Counted from the stretch's first letter, positions 1 to 6,728 are shown. The stretch: 11,698 nt of DNA from an uncultured Collinsella sp. (GCA_958346165.1 CATVQO010000038.1:1-11698), one strand, 5' to 3'. The notes: generated by a model not told the origin, from the letters alone. Numbers and translations are program-made.

Positions 1-81
1 TGAATGATAGCAGGATTGCCTCTTCCTGCCAACCCGCAATCAAAACCACACACCTGAGCGCGGCGTGGGACGTCCCAGCCA
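1..81. other. 3' flank of xerC with short inverted repeats
   Basis: This stretch lies downstream of the xer stop codon and holds no gene that I can see. An inverted repeat at 62-80 has a perfect palindromic core, TGGGACGTCCCA, at 66-77, with GGC and GCC arms outside it. A second small inverted repeat, GCAGGA(10-15)/TCCTGC(24-29), lies near the window edge. Either could form an RNA hairpin at the end of the operon, but neither is followed on the minus strand by a clear run of Ts, so I do not call a terminator with confidence. Confidence 0.4.
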
Positions 82-1002
82 CTATTCGCCGCGGGGATGG
101 GCTTGAGCCACAGCCCGCTTAAGCCGATCGGGTGTGAGATGCGTGTAGATCTGCGTCGTGGACAGGCTCGCATGGCCCAGCAGCTCTTGAACCGAGCGCA
201 GGTCCGCACCGCCCTCGAGCAAGTCGGTCGCAAAGGTATGGCGCATCGCATGCGGGGCGATGTCGGCCGGAATGCCGGCGAGCGTCGCCAGCGTATGGAA
301 CCGCCGCCGGAGCATCGCGGCGCTCATGCGATTGCCGCGCGCCGATATAAGCAGCGGATGCGGCCCGGTAGCGAGGTCGCGGCGCTTTGCCCGAGCGAGC
401 AACTCCGGCCTCCCCTCTTCAATATAGAGACGCGTCACATCGAGCGCACGACGATACAGAGGGACGATACGCTCCTTGCTCCCCTTGCCCCACAGGCGCA
501 GCGTGCGCTCGGACCATGAGATGGATTCCACATTGAGCGCCGCAAGCTCTGAGATGCGGGCACCCGAGGCATAGAGCAACTCGAGCATCGCCGCATCGCG
601 CAGTCCCGCGGGTGTTGAGGTATCAGGCGTCTTGAGCAGCGCCTCGACCTGCTGGGTCGTAAGGACGCCCGGCAGGTCACGCGGCAGCTTGGGCGACGCG
701 ATCGCCGAGACCGCATCGCCCTCGACAATCCCCTCGGCAGCCATCCAGCGATAGAGAGATCGGATAGCCGACAGGTGCGCCGCAAGCGTTCGGGGAGCCA
801 CCTGCTCACGCGAAAGCTCAGCAAGATAGCGACGAATGGTGCGCACGTCGGCAGCGAAAGCATCAATATCCTCGCGCTCGCACCAGGCAGCAAAGCGCTC
901 CAGTCTCGAGCCATAGGCCGTCACCGTGTTGGGAGAAAGCCCCTCAACGCGTGCGATATAGGCGATAAAAGAGTCGACGGTGTCGTACAGGTCAAAGGCT
1001 AT
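82..1002 (-). CDS. xerC: Tyrosine recombinase, XerC/XerD family
   Basis: Site-specific tyrosine recombinase of the Xer type, expected to resolve chromosome dimers at dif with a partner Xer protein. In numbering from the extended start proposed here (306 aa), the N-terminal SAM-like core-binding domain covers about residues 8-95 and the catalytic domain about 110-300. All catalytic residues are visible: Arg149 in GARISEL, Lys173 in GKGSKERIVPL, His251 and Arg254 in HAMRHTFAT, His277 in LLGHASL and nucleophile Tyr286 in TTQIYTHL. The only standard start in frame is a GTG at 924, which would give 280 aa and remove the conserved first helix (DSFIAYIARVEGLSPNT). The extended frame contains that helix and gives the usual family length. 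The best-placed initiator is ATA at 1002, overlapping the trmFO TAG stop and 9 nt after GGAGG (1012-1016); CTG at 990 is the other option. The gene is last in the yraN-comM-dprA-trmFO-xerC operon. The family assignment is near certain, XerC rather than XerD is inferred from position after trmFO, and the exact start is uncertain. Confidence 0.9.
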   Translation of the reverse strand: MAFDLYDTVDSFIAYIARVEGLSPNTVTAYGSRLERFAAWCEREDIDAFAADVRTIRRYLAELSREQVAPRTLAAHLSAIRSLYRWMAAEGIVEGDAVSAIASPKLPRDLPGVLTTQQVEALLKTPDTSTPAGLRDAAMLELLYASGARISELAALNVESISWSERTLRLWGKGSKERIVPLYRRALDVTRLYIEEGRPELLARAKRRDLATGPHPLLISARGNRMSAAMLRRRFHTLATLAGIPADIAPHAMRHTFATDLLEGGADLRSVQELLGHASLSTTQIYTHLTPDRLKRAVAQAHPRGE

Positions 1003-2336
1003 GACCGGTCGCCTCCAAACAAGTCGGAACGCGTGGCCAAGTAGGCATCGAGGGCCTCGAGCGCACGGTCCGCATAGGCCTGATAGCGGTCGCGCTTGCT
1101 GCGGCGCTTACCGTCCTCGAGCGGCGGCACCAGGCCAAAGTTGACATGCATGGGCTGATAGCCCACGGTGGCAGGATCGGTCGCATAGCCCACGAGCGCA
1201 CCCAGGGCGCCCACGCGGGGCAACTCGACGGAATCGGCGCCGATAGCCTCTGCATAGGTGTTGAGCGCCGCGAGCAGACCGGTCGCCACGGCTTCCATGT
1301 ACCCCTCGGTGCCGGTGATCTGACCGGCCAGGCGCACGCCGGTACCGGGCACGGCAAAGGTGCCATCGAGCACGTGCGGGGCGTCGACAAAGGTATTGCG
1401 GTGCATGACACCGTAGCGGAAGAACTCAGCGTTCTCCAGGCCCGGCACCATATGGAAGACGCGCTTCTGCTCGCCAAAGGTCAGGTTGGTCTGGAAGCCC
1501 ACCAGGTTATAGGCGGTCTTCTCCTTGTTCTCGGCACGCAGCTGAATCGCCGCCCAAGGGCGACGTCCGGTACGCGGGTCGGTGAGGCCGACGGGCTTCA
1601 TGGCGCCAAAGCGAATGGCGTCCTTGCCGGTGCGCGCAACCTCCTCGGCAGGCTGGCAGGCCTGGAACAGATCGCCGCCCTCAAAGTCCTTGAGCACCAC
1701 GCGGTCGGCCGTGGTGAGCGCCTCGATAAAGGCCTCGTACTCCTCCTTGTTGAGCGGAGCGTTGAGATAGTCGCCGCTCCCCTGCTCCTCGTAGCGCGAC
1801 TGCGAAAACAGCACGTCCATATCGAGCGTGGAGGCATCGACGATCGGCGCCGCGGCATCGAAGAACGCAAGGGCGTCGCCACCGACGAGCTTCATGACCT
1901 CTTCGCTCAGCGCCGGTGAACACAGCGGGCCCGCGGCAATGACCACGTGGCCCTCGGGGATCTGGGTGACCTCGCCGTGAACGACCTCGATATTGGGGCG
2001 GGCGGCAACCTCAGCCTCGACGAGCTCGGAGAATGTAACACGGTCGACCGCCAGGGCGCCACCAGCGGGAACAGCAGCGCGATGAGCGCAGTCGAGCAGC
2101 ACCGAGCCCATACGCTCAAGCTCGGCCTTCAGCAAACCAGCCGCGGAATCCGGACGGGTCGACTTAAACGAATTGGAGCAGACGAGCTCTGCCAGGTGAT
2201 CGGTATGGTGGGCCGGGGAGCTCACCTGGGGGCGCATCTCGCACAGCTTTACGGCAAACCCGCGGTCTGCCAGCTGGATCGCGCATTCCGAACCCGCCAG
2301 ACCGCCACCGATAACCGTCACCTGATCGAACTGCAT
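999..2336 (-). CDS. trmFO: Methylenetetrahydrofolate-tRNA-(uracil-54-C5)-methyltransferase TrmFO
   Basis: Folate- and FAD-dependent enzyme that makes 5-methyluridine at position 54 in the T-loop of tRNA, using methylenetetrahydrofolate as carbon donor. The protein is 445 aa, the normal family length. The N-terminus carries the FAD dinucleotide-binding motif VTVIGGGLAGSECA (about residues 6-19). Cys53 in ELVCSNSFKS and Cys227 in LFQACQPAEE match the two cysteines described as functionally important in Bacillus TrmFO (Cys53 and Cys226). The C-terminal half has the conserved GTDP-type FAD/folate features, such as GQITGTEGYMEA. I chose ATG at 2336 over the TTG at 2342: AGGTG lies 7 nt before the ATG but only 1 nt before the TTG. 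The gene starts 14 nt after the dprA stop and its TAG stop overlaps the proposed ATA start of xerC, so it is probably co-transcribed and translationally coupled. In many Firmicutes topA sits just upstream of this gene; here dprA directly precedes it. Confidence 0.96.
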   Translation of the reverse strand: MQFDQVTVIGGGLAGSECAIQLADRGFAVKLCEMRPQVSSPAHHTDHLAELVCSNSFKSTRPDSAAGLLKAELERMGSVLLDCAHRAAVPAGGALAVDRVTFSELVEAEVAARPNIEVVHGEVTQIPEGHVVIAAGPLCSPALSEEVMKLVGGDALAFFDAAAPIVDASTLDMDVLFSQSRYEEQGSGDYLNAPLNKEEYEAFIEALTTADRVVLKDFEGGDLFQACQPAEEVARTGKDAIRFGAMKPVGLTDPRTGRRPWAAIQLRAENKEKTAYNLVGFQTNLTFGEQKRVFHMVPGLENAEFFRYGVMHRNTFVDAPHVLDGTFAVPGTGVRLAGQITGTEGYMEAVATGLLAALNTYAEAIGADSVELPRVGALGALVGYATDPATVGYQPMHVNFGLVPPLEDGKRRSKRDRYQAYADRALEALDAYLATRSDLFGGDRS

Positions 2337-2350
2337 CTGCAAACACCTTT

Positions 2351-3286
2351 CTAATTGACACGTTTTCCATTGTGACCGAAGGGCGTCTGGGCGTGAAGGG
2401 CAAACTTGGAGGGCGCATACCTTCCATCCATCATGCGCTCGATAAGGCCCTCGAGTTCAAGCGAACCCAAGAGTTTGAGTACGCCGACAGCATCGAGTGA
2501 GACGAGCGCCGCGATGTCGTCGACCTTGAGCGGAGAGGCGATGAGCGCATGCATCACGGTCTGCTGTGTTGGATTCAGGTCGGCAATGCCGGGAGCATCG
2601 GGGCGCGAGTAGCGCAGGGTGCCGTATATGCGAGAGATAGCCATCTCGATGGACTCCTCGTCGACAATGCAGCAGGCACCGTTCGCAATGAGGTAATTCG
2701 TGCCACGCGACTCGGGCGATAGGATCGACCCCGGCACGGCAAGAAGTTCGCGCCCCAAATCCATAGCAGCCTCGGCTGTAGAAAACGTCCCGGAAGGCAT
2801 ACCCGCCTCGGATACAAAGAGGGCTTGCGACAGGGCCGCGATCACGCGATTGCGACGCGGAAAGGCAAACTTGCGCGGACCCATGCCCCACGGAGAGATC
2901 GACACGACCGCGCCGCCCGTATCGAGCGTGCGCGTAATAAGCCCCGCGCTCGAACGCGGGTAGACCACGTCGGCGCCCGTCCCCAGCACCACGACGTGTT
3001 TGCCGCCGGCGTTGACCGCAGCCCAACCCGAGGCCTGGTCACAACCGACCGCACCGCCCGAAACTACCGTCACTCCCGCCTCAACCGCCACCTTCGCCGC
3101 AAGCTCTGCCACGGCAAGACCATACGGCGAGGCCTTGCGCGCGCCGATGATGGAGAGCGCGGGCGTCGAAAGCACCTCGGGGTTGCCGCGCACATAGAGC
3201 GTCTGAGGTACATCAGAAAGCTCCAAAACGGTCTCGGGATACAACGCGTCACCTGGATGCAGCTCGAAGGTCCCCTCAGCCATCAT
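2351..3286 (-). CDS. dprA: DNA-processing protein DprA
   Basis: DprA protects incoming single-stranded DNA and loads RecA onto it during natural transformation; it acts in the cytoplasm. From the first ATG of an ATGATG pair the protein is 311 aa. The Rossmann-like DprA core covers about residues 40-215: SIIGARKASPYG (45-56), VVSGGAVGCDQASG (74-87), VVVLGTGADVVYP (98-110), FPRRNRVIAALS (142-153) and RELLAVPGSILSPESRGTN (179-197). A C-terminal winged-helix (DprA_WH type) segment covers about 236-295. No N-terminal SAM-type domain is visible. The usual SG-L-A-x-GID motif reads SGGAVGCD, a divergent but recognisable form. The open frame extends upstream to 3442, but that part lies inside comM and its composition looks like out-of-frame coding sequence; AGGGAGG directly before 3286 and the overlap with the comM TGA (3283-3285) fix the start to one of the two adjacent ATGs. 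It lies next to comM, another transformation gene. Confidence 0.95.
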   Translation of the reverse strand: MMAEGTFELHPGDALYPETVLELSDVPQTLYVRGNPEVLSTPALSIIGARKASPYGLAVAELAAKVAVEAGVTVVSGGAVGCDQASGWAAVNAGGKHVVVLGTGADVVYPRSSAGLITRTLDTGGAVVSISPWGMGPRKFAFPRRNRVIAALSQALFVSEAGMPSGTFSTAEAAMDLGRELLAVPGSILSPESRGTNYLIANGACCIVDEESIEMAISRIYGTLRYSRPDAPGIADLNPTQQTVMHALIASPLKVDDIAALVSLDAVGVLKLLGSLELEGLIERMMDGRYAPSKFALHAQTPFGHNGKRVN

Positions 3287-4806
3287 TGGTCCCTCCTTCC
3301 CTGGTACATCGCCGCCTCGAGCACGTGGTCCTGCGTCACCTGCTCGCTCTCGGCGACATCTGCGATCGTGCGCGCAATGCGAACAAGGCGCACGATGCCA
3401 CGCCCTGTGAGATGCGTGCGCTTCGACAGGCCGAGCACACACTTCTCCGCCGCATCATCGAGCTCAAAGGTCGAAACGACGCCGTCAATGGACCGAGTAT
3501 CGTCATCCTCGGCCTCGGCATCCGCATCGTCCATGCGGGATTCGCGCCAAGCGCGAAAGGCGCGACCGCGCACAACGTAGTCACGTAACTCGGCCGACGA
3601 CATGCCCTCCGCACCCTCGATAATCACTTGAGGGTCGGGACGGGTCACATCGATCATCATGTCGATACGGTCGGCCAAAGGACCGCGCAGTTTAGACCGA
3701 TAGCGCTCGACCATCGCCGCCGAGCAGCGACACGGCACCTCGCGATCGCCCAAAAAGCCGCAGGGGCAGGGATTGCTCGCAGCCAGCAGCTGAAAGCGCG
3801 ACGGGAAGGTAAAGGCCCCGTCGACGCGTACGATCCTCACGTAGCCGCGCTCGATGGGCTGACGCAGCGTCTGCAGCACGCCAGTGGGAAACTCGGCAAG
3901 CTCGTCCAAAAAGAGCACGCCGCCATGAGCAAGGCTGATCTCACCCGGGTGCACCGGGCGCCCGCCGCCGATAAGGCCTGCGGTCGAAATACTGTGGTGG
4001 GGACTGCGGAAGGGGCGGTGCCCCGCCAACAAGCCATCAATGTTCTCACCCAAAACCGAATGGATGCACAGTGCCTCCTGCTGATCCTCAACGGAAAGCT
4101 CGGGCAGGATGCCGGTCATACGGCGTGCGAGCATCGTCTTGCCCGATCCCGGAGACCCGATCATGAGCAAGCCGAGTTCTCCTGCCGCCGCAAGCGCCAT
4201 GCCGCGTTTAGCGACTTCCTGCCCCAGCACGTCTGCATAGTCGAGCTCGGGCTCAAAGGTCGCCTCGACGCCCTCGGAATCCAAGTAGTGCCGCGCGGCA
4301 TCGCCCATGCCATGGGCAAGCTGAGACAAATGATCGATGAATCCACAATCCACGCCCGCGAGTGGCACATGCTGGTCGGACCTGCCGGCGATAAAAGACA
4401 GCCCCATGTCGCGAGCCAATAGCTGAAACGCTACCTCGCCCTTGACAGGAAGCACCGTACCGTCCAAGCCGAGCTCGCCGGCGATAAGGCAGCGATCGAG
4501 GTTATCACGGGGAATCTGCCCATCGGCCGCCAGAACCGCGATGGCGATGGGCAGATCAAAGCCGCTACCGGTCTTGCGAATATCGCCGGGCGCCAGGTTG
4601 ACCGTAATGCCCGAGCGTGGGATCTCGAACCCGGCGGAGCGCATCGCGCAGCGAATACGACCGCGTGACTCCATCACCTCCATACTCGGAATACCGAGCA
4701 TCTGAATGCCTGGGATGCCACCGGCAAGCGAGACCTCGACCGTGACGGGAATCGCCTCGACGCCGCGGATGCAGGCCGCGTGAACGGCAAACGTCTCGAA
4801 CGCCAT
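3283..4806 (-). CDS. comM: ComM/YifB-family Mg-chelatase-like AAA+ ATPase
   Basis: AAA+ ATPase of the YifB/ComM family; the characterised Vibrio member is a hexameric branch-migration helicase that extends strand integration during natural transformation. The protein is 507 aa, typical of the family. The N-terminal ChlI/Lon-like domain covers about residues 5-130 (SLAGGIPGIQMLG, VNLAPGDIRKTGSGFDLPIA). The ATPase domain has Walker A GSPGSGKT at 217-224, Walker B VLFLDELAE at 297-305, a conserved NPCPCG...CRC cysteine cluster at 345-361 and GPLADRID at 375-382. A C-terminal helical domain (LGLSKRTHLTGRGIVRLVRIARTIAD) ends the protein. A strongly acidic linker (DDADAEAEDDD) at about 426-436 replaces the more basic, Asn/Gln-rich segment I would expect there. 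The open frame runs up to 5004, but ATG 4806 with AGGTG 5 nt before it, overlapping the yraN TGA by one base (TGATG), is the real start. It is followed by dprA, whose start overlaps its stop codon. Confidence 0.95.
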   Translation of the reverse strand: MAFETFAVHAACIRGVEAIPVTVEVSLAGGIPGIQMLGIPSMEVMESRGRIRCAMRSAGFEIPRSGITVNLAPGDIRKTGSGFDLPIAIAVLAADGQIPRDNLDRCLIAGELGLDGTVLPVKGEVAFQLLARDMGLSFIAGRSDQHVPLAGVDCGFIDHLSQLAHGMGDAARHYLDSEGVEATFEPELDYADVLGQEVAKRGMALAAAGELGLLMIGSPGSGKTMLARRMTGILPELSVEDQQEALCIHSVLGENIDGLLAGHRPFRSPHHSISTAGLIGGGRPVHPGEISLAHGGVLFLDELAEFPTGVLQTLRQPIERGYVRIVRVDGAFTFPSRFQLLAASNPCPCGFLGDREVPCRCSAAMVERYRSKLRGPLADRIDMMIDVTRPDPQVIIEGAEGMSSAELRDYVVRGRAFRAWRESRMDDADAEAEDDDTRSIDGVVSTFELDDAAEKCVLGLSKRTHLTGRGIVRLVRIARTIADVAESEQVTQDHVLEAAMYQGRRDQ

Positions 4807-5291
4807 CACGACACCTGCCAATCGAACGCGTTGTACTGGTGCTCGATCTCGGCGATATGCCCGTCGCGGATGGTGACACCCACGGCATCGAAGCGAATCG
4901 CCTTGAGCGGATAATGCTCCATGAGATAGCAACTTGCGATGCGGCGGTAGCGGCGTTGCTTTTGGGCGTCCACGGCCTCCTCGGGAAAGACCCGCGTGCT
5001 GCAATCCAGCGCAACGCGTCTGGTCTTGACCTCGGCCATCACCACGACATCGTCGAGCTCATCGAGCAGCACCAGGTCGGCCTCGCCCTCGGTGCAACGA
5101 TAACCCTGCTCCAGCAAGGTGTAGCCGCGCTCGTTAAAGTAGTCGATGGTGATCAGCTCGCCCAGCATGCCCAGCTCGCGAGGACTGAGTCCCTTGATAA
5201 ACTCGGGCGTCATCGCCCCGCAGTCGAGCTTGCCGTTTTCCCAACACTCCTTGAGCTGCTGCGTCTTACTCTTTTTGCTTGCGGCACTCAT
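4806..5291 (-). CDS. yraN: YraN family (UPF0102) endonuclease-like protein
   Basis: Member of the UPF0102/YraN family, which has a PD-(D/E)XK nuclease-type fold; a precise cellular role is not established. The 161-aa protein shows the expected active-site pattern: Glu45 in GMLGELITIDYF, Asp72 in CTEGEADLVLL, and Glu87-x-Lys89 in AEVKTRR. A helical C-terminal part (DAQKQRRYRRIASCYL) matches the family, followed by the final beta-strand IRFDAVGVTI. Usual members are about 120 aa; here some 35 extra, mixed-charge residues precede the conserved GE motif. I chose ATG 5291 because AAAGGAG lies 5 nt upstream; the frame is open to 5381, but that extension is Cys/His-rich and has no supporting ribosome site. 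It is the first gene of the comM-dprA-trmFO-xerC operon and follows the terminator of rnhB. Position beside rnhB, comM and dprA suggests a role in DNA metabolism, which is inference only. Confidence 0.9.
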   Translation of the reverse strand: MSAASKKSKTQQLKECWENGKLDCGAMTPEFIKGLSPRELGMLGELITIDYFNERGYTLLEQGYRCTEGEADLVLLDELDDVVVMAEVKTRRVALDCSTRVFPEEAVDAQKQRRYRRIASCYLMEHYPLKAIRFDAVGVTIRDGHIAEIEHQYNAFDWQVS

Positions 5292-5344
5292 GGGGTCTCC
5301 TTTCCCGCACACTGCATTGCCCCGATGATGAGAGCACCTTTCAT
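5288..5344 (-). other. Possible 18-codon leader ORF overlapping yraN start
   Basis: An ATG at 5344 opens a short frame (MKGALIIGAMQCAGKETP) whose TGA stop overlaps the yraN ATG in an ATGA arrangement, like the couplings seen further down the operon. No convincing ribosome-binding site precedes it, so it may be chance. If translated it would be a leader peptide coupling ribosomes into yraN. Confidence 0.2.
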
Positions 5345-5389
5345 GCGGGTAAGTACCGGAAGCAAACCAAAAGCTGACCAAATGCCGTC

Positions 5390-5431
5390 AAAAAACGGGC
5401 CGTACGCAGCAATGGTGTTGCATACGGCCCG
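5390..5431 (-). terminator. Intrinsic terminator after rnhB
   Basis: Read on the minus strand, a stem with arms at 5431-5419 and 5408-5396 forms nine pairs (CGGGCCGTA/TACGGCCCG), one mismatch and three more pairs around a 10-nt loop. It is followed directly by six Ts (5395-5390). It lies about 50 nt past the rnhB stop and 98 nt before the yraN start, so it separates the rnhB transcript from the yraN operon. There is no T-run in the plus direction, so it acts one way only. The remaining sequence between it and yraN has no promoter that I can call with confidence. Confidence 0.9.
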
Positions 5432-5480
5432 CTACCAGCAGGTTTATAAAACCCCAGAGGTCCCTGTCTCCACAATTGAC

Positions 5481-6269
5481 CTAGAAAAGGCGCTCAGTCT
5501 GCAGAAAGTTTCCGCAAAAGCTCACGCGGTGCAGCGGACAAAGTCCATGTTTGCGAATGGCCTCGATGTGCTCGGGGCTCGCATAGCCCTTCGACTCGGC
5601 CAGATGGTACTCGGGGTACTCGGCGTCGTACTCGACCATCATCTCGTCACGCGTGACCTTGGCCATGATGGACGCCGCGGCGATACAGGCGATCTTGGCA
5701 TCGCCCTTCACCACGTCGCGCTCATTGGGAACGGCGCCCAAGGGGTTGCCATCCATGAGGACGCAGTCGGGTTCAAGTCCCGTATCGGCCACGGCGCCCG
5801 CGACGGCAACGCGGATGGCGCGGGCCATACCCATCTCATCGATATCCTTAGGCGCGATATGGCAAAAACCAATCGCCGTCGCCACCTCGGCAATCTTCAC
5901 AGAGAGCAGCTCGCGGCGCGCCGGCGTGAGCTTTTTGGAATCGTTGATGCCCCAGACGCGCGGCTCCATGGGAAGGCACACGGCACACACGGTTAAGGGA
6001 CCCGCTACCGAGCCACGGCCCACCTCGTCGACACCAACGACCACCCCATCGCCGCCAAGCTCATGCATAAGCTCGTACATGCCATTGACGCGCTCGCGCT
6101 CGGCAACCTCTTTGGAATGGCGTTTGAGGGCGCGTTCACAAGCCTTGATCACCTGCTGGCGCGGGTCCTCGCGATAATGCTCCACGAGGGCGGGGATCTC
6201 CTCAAACGTTGCGCTCGCCAGCTCTCCGGCAACCTGCGATGCCGAAACCGAGCTCGTCATATTGGCCAT
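5481..6269 (-). CDS. rnhB: Ribonuclease HII
   Basis: RNase HII cleaves the RNA strand of RNA-DNA hybrids and nicks at single ribonucleotides in DNA, starting ribonucleotide excision repair. From ATG 6269 the protein is 262 aa. The four-acid active site is visible: Asp81 and Glu82 in VGVDEVGRGSVAGP, Asp173 in VLMDGNPLG, and Asp208 in SIMAKVTRDEMM. Further family motifs are NDSKKLTPARR and the C-terminal ESKGYASPEH...LHRVSFCGNF, in which RVSF stands for the usual R-x-SF. About 75 N-terminal residues, mostly helical and charged, precede the catalytic domain; such an extension is common in Gram-positive RNase HII. The first ATG of the frame (6287) lacks a ribosome site, whereas AAGGAGGG lies 6 nt before 6269. 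The gene follows rplS, an order conserved in Gram-positive bacteria, though rbgA and signal peptidase genes often found between them are absent. The strong rplS terminator lies just upstream. Confidence 0.96.
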   Translation of the reverse strand: MANMTSSVSASQVAGELASATFEEIPALVEHYREDPRQQVIKACERALKRHSKEVAERERVNGMYELMHELGGDGVVVGVDEVGRGSVAGPLTVCAVCLPMEPRVWGINDSKKLTPARRELLSVKIAEVATAIGFCHIAPKDIDEMGMARAIRVAVAGAVADTGLEPDCVLMDGNPLGAVPNERDVVKGDAKIACIAAASIMAKVTRDEMMVEYDAEYPEYHLAESKGYASPEHIEAIRKHGLCPLHRVSFCGNFLQTERLF

Positions 6270-6297
6270 ACCAGGCCCTCCTTGCATGCAAATCAGA

Positions 6298-6328
6298 TAA
6301 AAAGAAGGGCCACCCGAAGGTGACCCTT
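6298..6328 (-). terminator. Intrinsic terminator after rplS, UUCG loop
   Basis: On the minus strand, AAGGGTCACC (6328-6319), loop TTCG, and GGTGGCCCTT (6314-6305) form ten pairs including one G-U. The loop is the very stable C(UUCG)G tetraloop. The stem is followed by C and then five Ts (6303-6299). It lies about 35 nt past the rplS stop and only 28 nt before the rnhB start codon, so rnhB expression must come from read-through or from a promoter embedded in or next to the hairpin. Confidence 0.93.
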
Positions 6329-6362
6329 ACGTCCAAACGAGTGGACAGACGCTGCGATCTTC

Positions 6363-6704
6363 TTAGCGCTTCTCGGGGATGCGAGCAGCCTTGCCCACCT
6401 TGTCGCGGAGGTAGTACAGCTTGGCGCGACGGACGCGACCATGACGAACGACCTCGAGCTTGGCGATCTTGGGGCTGTGAAGCGGGAAGGTACGCTCAAC
6501 ACCGACACCGAAGGACATCTTGCGGACGGTGAAGGTCTCGCGGGCACCGGCGCCGGCCATGCGGATGACGTCGCCCTGGAAGACCTGGATGCGCTCGCGG
6601 TCGCCTTCCTTAATGCGGTAGTGAACCTTGACGTTGTCGGCGACGCGAACCTGAGGAATGTCCTCGCGGATCTGCTGACGCTCGATTGCGCGGATGTAAT
6701 CCAT
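6363..6704 (-). CDS. rplS: 50S ribosomal protein L19
   Basis: Large-subunit ribosomal protein bL19, located at the 30S-50S interface. The 113-aa product is full length and matches the family throughout: N-terminal helix [18 protein letters not shown], the SH3-like barrel with [10 protein letters not shown] and [10 protein letters not shown], the segment [23 protein letters not shown], and the C-terminal [26 protein letters not shown] 6704 is chosen over TTG 6710 because AGGA ends 7 nt before the ATG and the protein then starts at the conserved Met-Asp. It has its own promoter and short leader upstream and a strong terminator downstream, so it is probably mostly a single-gene transcript. Its classical partners rpsP, rimM and trmD are not in this window. 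Confidence 0.98.
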   Translation of the reverse strand: MDYIRAIERQQIREDIPQVRVADNVKVHYRIKEGDRERIQVFQGDVIRMAGAGARETFTVRKMSFGVGVERTFPLHSPKIAKLEVVRHGRVRRAKLYYLRDKVGKAARIPEKR

Positions 6705-6728
6705 GTGCAATTCCTTACTCTTCTAGAG

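Noticed and set aside
1146..1919. 257-codon plus-strand frame inside trmFO
   Set aside because: Antisense shadow of trmFO; no plausible ribosome site or motifs.
3287..3442. N-terminal extension of dprA up to 3442
   Set aside because: It overlaps comM coding sequence and reads as Arg/His/Cys-rich out-of-frame sequence; the ribosome site and family alignment favour 3286.
2825..3580. 251-codon plus-strand frame across dprA and comM
   Set aside because: Antisense to two overlapping genes with intact motifs; low-complexity Arg/Ala/Ser-rich product.
4807..5004. N-terminal extension of comM up to 5004
   Set aside because: It lies inside yraN, and ComM proteins begin at the MAFETFAVHAA-type sequence found at 4806.
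5292..5389. Promoter for the yraN operon
   Set aside because: One must exist here if the terminator at 5390-5431 is efficient, but the best boxes (TTGGTC and TACTTA, 20 bp apart) match consensus too poorly to annotate.
4839..5996. 385-codon plus-strand frame crossing yraN, the gap and rnhB
   Set aside because: It is antisense to two well-supported genes and runs through a clear terminator, and the protein resembles no family I know.
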